From Mytilus trossulus (Eukaryota > Mollusca > Bivalvia > Mytilida > Mytilidae): a stretch of DNA of 64,000 nucleotides. The DNA lies in contig NC_086383.1 in the NCBI RefSeq assembly GCF_036588685.1, forward strand, positions 38,448,171-38,512,170. Reading direction: 5' to 3'. The notes beneath the pieces were generated by a model. That model had not been told where the DNA came from. It was given only the letters and a program-made list of their open reading frames with translations, and made no database searches. The position numbers and the translations under genes are program-made. Below are positions 60,957 through 64,000 of the stretch, in pieces; the stretch's first letter is position 1; every line of letters begins with the position of its first letter.

Positions 60957-61316
60957 TTAAGCCTTTGGTTTTTTGCTTATCGTCAAATCCATTGTTTCTA
61001 GTGTATGCATTGTTTCTAAAGCGGTTTCCTCTATAAATGTTGTCATTCATTCATGATCTGGACCGGGTTTCTTTCAGTTTTGATTTCATCAGAACACCAT
61101 TTGATGGTTTGGAATTATAACTTCCAACGTTCGCTATCGCTAGCCTTTCTATATTTACATTATATTTCTCTAACGGATTCCTTTCTAAAACAATCTCCTT
61201 GTCAATTGTCTCTTTTTTCCGATTATTTCGTCTGTCCTGAATCCAACTGTTATTCTGGGTTTTTTTTAATTTTGAGTTGCAAGGGATTCAACTTAAAAAA
61301 ATATATGGAATTATAG
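60957..61316 (-). pseudogene. decayed remains of the gene B N-terminal coding region
   Basis: DNA here aligns with the first ~130 codons of gene A (for example GATTCAGGACAGA, GAAAGGCTAGCGATAGCGAA, ATCAAATGGTGTTCTGATGA and TTAGAAACAATG stretches). The ATGGATAAT start is gone in a deletion just before TTGAATCCC, and stop codons and at least one frame shift occur before the frame reopens at about 60957. The short frame at 60856-61050 is this region read out of frame. Confidence 0.7.
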
Positions 61317-61650
61317 ACTCACCAGTAACATCCCTGTTTAAAATGAAATAATGAAATAATTACTACTCCTTTCTTTTATAAAAACTGTACTATTGATTCA
61401 TGCACCTACAAGTAAATACAGAGATGGTATTTATTTGTTTATTCCTTTTTTATTTTATTTTTTATTTAGATACGTACGTCTTGTTTAATGGTGCATAAAC
61501 TAGAGATTTATATATTTTTTATTAGGGTGTTTCTAACTGATTTTTATTAGCAATTTTTGTTCATATATGTTAAATAGCCTCGATGACCGACTAGTTTAAA
61601 TAGTTCATTTAAAAAAATAACAAGCCTGTCTAAACTTAAGTTTTAGGTTC

Positions 61651-62590
61651 AAATACTTATGCGTTCATTATTCAAAAGTATGGCTGATATAATTCAACCA
61701 AGCGCTAAACTCCACTCAACAATAGATTAATTGGAAACGGAATTATAGACATTACTGATTTTTCTACCTTTTTACAATAGAGGGAATGGAACTAAGTCCT
61801 TGATCATAAATTTCCTTGTGAGATACTAGTTGTCAAACAAAATATCATCATGTAAATTTAATAACCATACACATGTCACGCAGGAGTAAACAAATACAAG
61901 GGTTTGAAAATTTGAGTGCATATATACTTTTTGAACAAATGCACAGAGGGGTAATTAAACCAAAATTTAAATTGACTTTCAATTCACAGTTAACATCATT
62001 GTACCCAATAAACTTCATAGAAGTGAAACACACTCAAGTTAAGTTTCATCACCAAACTACAATGTGTATGAATAAAGAGAGCGACACATATTTATGGCAG
62101 ACAGACGGACACACGGATACATGGACGATTGACTAAATGTTTACTTTATGTTTTCTAATAAACAAAACAGGAATCAATTAAAGTGAGGCATGTAAAATCA
62201 AACGTTTTTTTTAATATTTTTCACATTTAATTTCTATTATCTTATATTAAGTGATTAAATGATAATTAACACCACTTTAAACACTATGCAATTTCGTGAA
62301 CGAAAGACCTTCCGTAAAAATATTTTAAAACATTCTTACTCATATACTAGTTTTTGTTGGTTTTTTTCTTGTCCACCGTACAAACATTATTTTCTCAAGA
62401 TTCTCATCATATCATCAGAATGTCGAGAACAATTCTGATTATATTTATTCTTAGGTGATTAACCAATTATAAAATTAAGAAATGCATACATGTATTGTCT
62501 TTATAAACCTTGTTATAAGAAGAGAAGTTGTTGTCTATAAGGTTAAAGGCAACTGCAGCCTTCACAAGTTTCAAAATGTAAAACTTTTGC
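61651..62590. other. no recognised gene
   Basis: Overlapping short frames on both strands at 61848-62136 have no recognisable domain. Confidence 0.5.
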
Positions 62591-62595
62591 CGGGT

Positions 62596-62700
62596 TTGTA
62601 ATAACACGAGCAGCACGACGGGTGCTACATGTTGAGCAGGATCAGCTAACGCTCTTGGAGCAGCTGATATCACTCGACTTAGAAGTTTGAAGTCCCCTCT
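62596..62700 (+). repeat. family C fragment
   Basis: CACGACGGGTGCTACATGTT, GAGCAGGATCAGCTAACGCT and GGAGCAGCTGATATCACTCG in C order. The 86-residue minus-strand frame is a by-product. Confidence 0.7.
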
Positions 62701-62704
62701 GGCT

Positions 62705-62999
62705 TCTTTAGCATTTTTTTTAAACAAATATAGACATCCAGAAGTGGGTATACTTTGTTTAACAACTAAGATATGTCTAATGAATATGGCAAGGTTAAAA
62801 ATCGCAACAAATCTAGGGGGAAGATTGAATGAAATAATATAAACTATTTAAAATCGTAAAGAAAAATAGTTTTGTCTTTATTTAAGAGAAAAGAGGTGAA
62901 ACATACCAAAGTGATGGTCTAACTCATTAGATAAACGTTTACTGATTATACAATACAAGGACCTTCAGAAACAATACCAACAGTCAAACGAACGGATTT
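62705..62999. other. no recognised gene
   Basis: Nothing supported. Confidence 0.5.
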
Positions 63000-63100
63000 T
63001 GTTAGTATCCACATCTGATTCACGCAACCTCTAGCATAGGTAATTTCGCAATAACTCTGAAGGGCTTTGATTGTTGATAAAATTGATGTTTATCATTTAG
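63000..63100 (-). pseudogene. Penelope-like reverse-transcriptase fragment
   Basis: Read on the minus strand, the bases give SILSTIKALQSYCEITYARG and then CVNQMWIL, matching SILSAIKDGLQSYCETAYSR-G-GVNQMWIL of the reverse transcriptase at 45.7 kb, one codon shorter. About 30 codons only. The rest of the element is gone. Confidence 0.75.
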
Positions 63101-63620
63101 AAATATGTTAGATTAAAGTTGCATCGGTGAGAAAGGTTCTAATTCCCGTTGATTTTGTTTTGGACCGGGGGTTGTTAATTACTGATTGTACCATTATTTA
63201 TTAAGCTTTCCATTCATTTTAACCTTTATGTATTGATATTCGATTTAATTTTCTTTTAATATGTTATGTTTGCTTTGAATTACTGTTAATAATTTAGAAA
63301 GATGAGTCATTAAATTATTATTGGTTATAAAGTTACATTTTTGATTATAGATCGTATCCCTATTTATTAAGTTTTATTTATATATAATCGATTTTACTTC
63401 TTTATATAAATGTGTTACAATATGCGTTGGTTATACAACTTATTGATGTTTATGATTTAGAAAGATGTGTCATCAAACTCCGGATCACATTATCATTGGT
63501 TAAAGGTATTACTATGTTTTACAAATTACAGATCGTATCAATATTCATTAAGTTTTTCGTTCATTCCAACGTTAGTTTATTGCTAGACGTTTTTAAATAT
63601 GCTCTTTTAATATATGTATG
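63086..63620. repeat. three degenerate ~170-190-bp repeats
   Basis: Blocks GATGTTTATCATTTAGAAAT, GTTAATAATTTAGAAAGATG and GATGTTTATGATTTAGAAAG are each followed some 80-100 bp later by a TATTTATTAAG or TATTCATTAAG block. Two of the three also share AGATCGTATC. Possibly degenerate tandem units next to the reverse-transcriptase scrap. The short frames here are not genes. Confidence 0.45.
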
Positions 63621-63867
63621 TTTGCTTTGATGATTAATGACAAGCACTTTTAAAATATGTATTATATATATATATAAGATAAATACTAGTACGGACATGA
63701 TTTTATTTACAATTATTAGACAATTTTTCAAGTATGAATATGTAAATGCAAGCATAACGGATTTTATTCAATAAAACAAAAAAATATATACGAAACAATT
63801 TATGGTATATGCATAACTCTAATTTAAATGGAAATACTGTGCTATGCTCAACTGTTATATGTAGTTA

Positions 63868-64000
63868 GTTATCAAAGGTACCAGGATTATAATTTAGTAC
63901 GCCAGACGCGCGTTTCGTCTACATAAGACTCATCAGTGACGCTCATATCAAAATATTTGTAAAGCCAAACAAGAACAAAGTTGAAGAGCATTGAGGATCC
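63868..64000 (+). repeat. R1 repeat, cut by the window end
   Basis: GTTATCAAAGGTACCAGGAT, then CGCGTTTCGTCTACATAAGA and AAGTTGAAGAGCATTGAGGA, a good match to the 37636 copy. Confidence 0.92.

Larger units (their letters stand above)
53760..61650 (-). repeat. segmental duplication, copy B (contains gene B)
   Basis: This is homologous to 28740-35080 along its whole length, in the same orientation. It is longer because of a family B insertion at 54160-54215, a 30-bp minisatellite at 54784-54984, a bigger intron with a family F copy, and the Cys-repeat cassette copy in exon 2. It is shorter in the N-terminal repeats. Confidence 0.8.

Overview
The window looks like animal nuclear DNA from a marine bivalve, most probably a Mytilus-type mussel. 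It is AT-rich and gene-poor, coding exons have GT/AG introns, and dispersed repeats fill most of the space. The mussel assignment is inference: several repeat families match ones I remember as abundant in Mytilus sequence, and I could not search a database. I saw no bacterial operon, tRNA, rRNA or CRISPR array.

Repeat families are given working names here. R1 is a ~370-bp unit carrying GCGCGTTTCGTCTAC. R2 is a 350-bp tandem unit related to R1. B carries GAAGATGTGGTATGAGTGCC. C carries CACGACGGGTGCCACATG. D carries ATACAAGTGAGAGGTTTA. E carries CAACAGTAGTATACCGCTGTT. F carries ACCTCCGGGTGCGGGA or its complement. G carries ACCCGGCCACGTCTAC.

Layout. 1-17.6 kb is repeats only: a foldback-like element (2.5-4.0 kb), R1 copies, a TA-flanked MITE (6.0 kb), a 180-bp palindrome (8.2 kb), a decayed Penelope-like reverse transcriptase (11.6-12.4 kb), and copies of D, F and C. 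17.7-19.7 kb is a two-exon NHL/beta-propeller gene on the plus strand. 20-28.7 kb is repeats. 28.7-35.1 kb holds gene A, a two-exon gene on the minus strand for a 1248-residue multi-pass membrane protein with a long Thr/Glu-rich N-terminus, five membrane segments, a run of Cys-rich repeats and a last membrane anchor. 35-44.7 kb is repeats. 44.8-46.5 kb is a 5'-truncated Penelope-like reverse transcriptase. 46.5-50.8 kb is a 1357-bp tandem duplication followed by a 350-bp satellite array lying inside a G repeat. 53.8-61.6 kb is gene B, a tandem paralogue of gene A within a segmental duplication in the same orientation. 62-64 kb is repeats with another reverse-transcriptase scrap.

The most interesting content is the A/B pair. 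I recognise no known family for it. In both genes exon 1 ends in AG|GT and exon 2 starts after AG|G in the same phase, so the two long open frames join into one protein. The membrane core is highly conserved between the copies (about 18 differences in about 180 residues by eye), while the flanking repeats have changed independently: A has four N-terminal ~55-residue repeats where B has one, B has a recent in-frame tandem copy of three Cys repeats (103 residues), and B has lost the start codon and N-terminal ~100 codons that A retains. This looks like a lineage-specific, fast-evolving membrane protein family. Its function cannot be read from the sequence.
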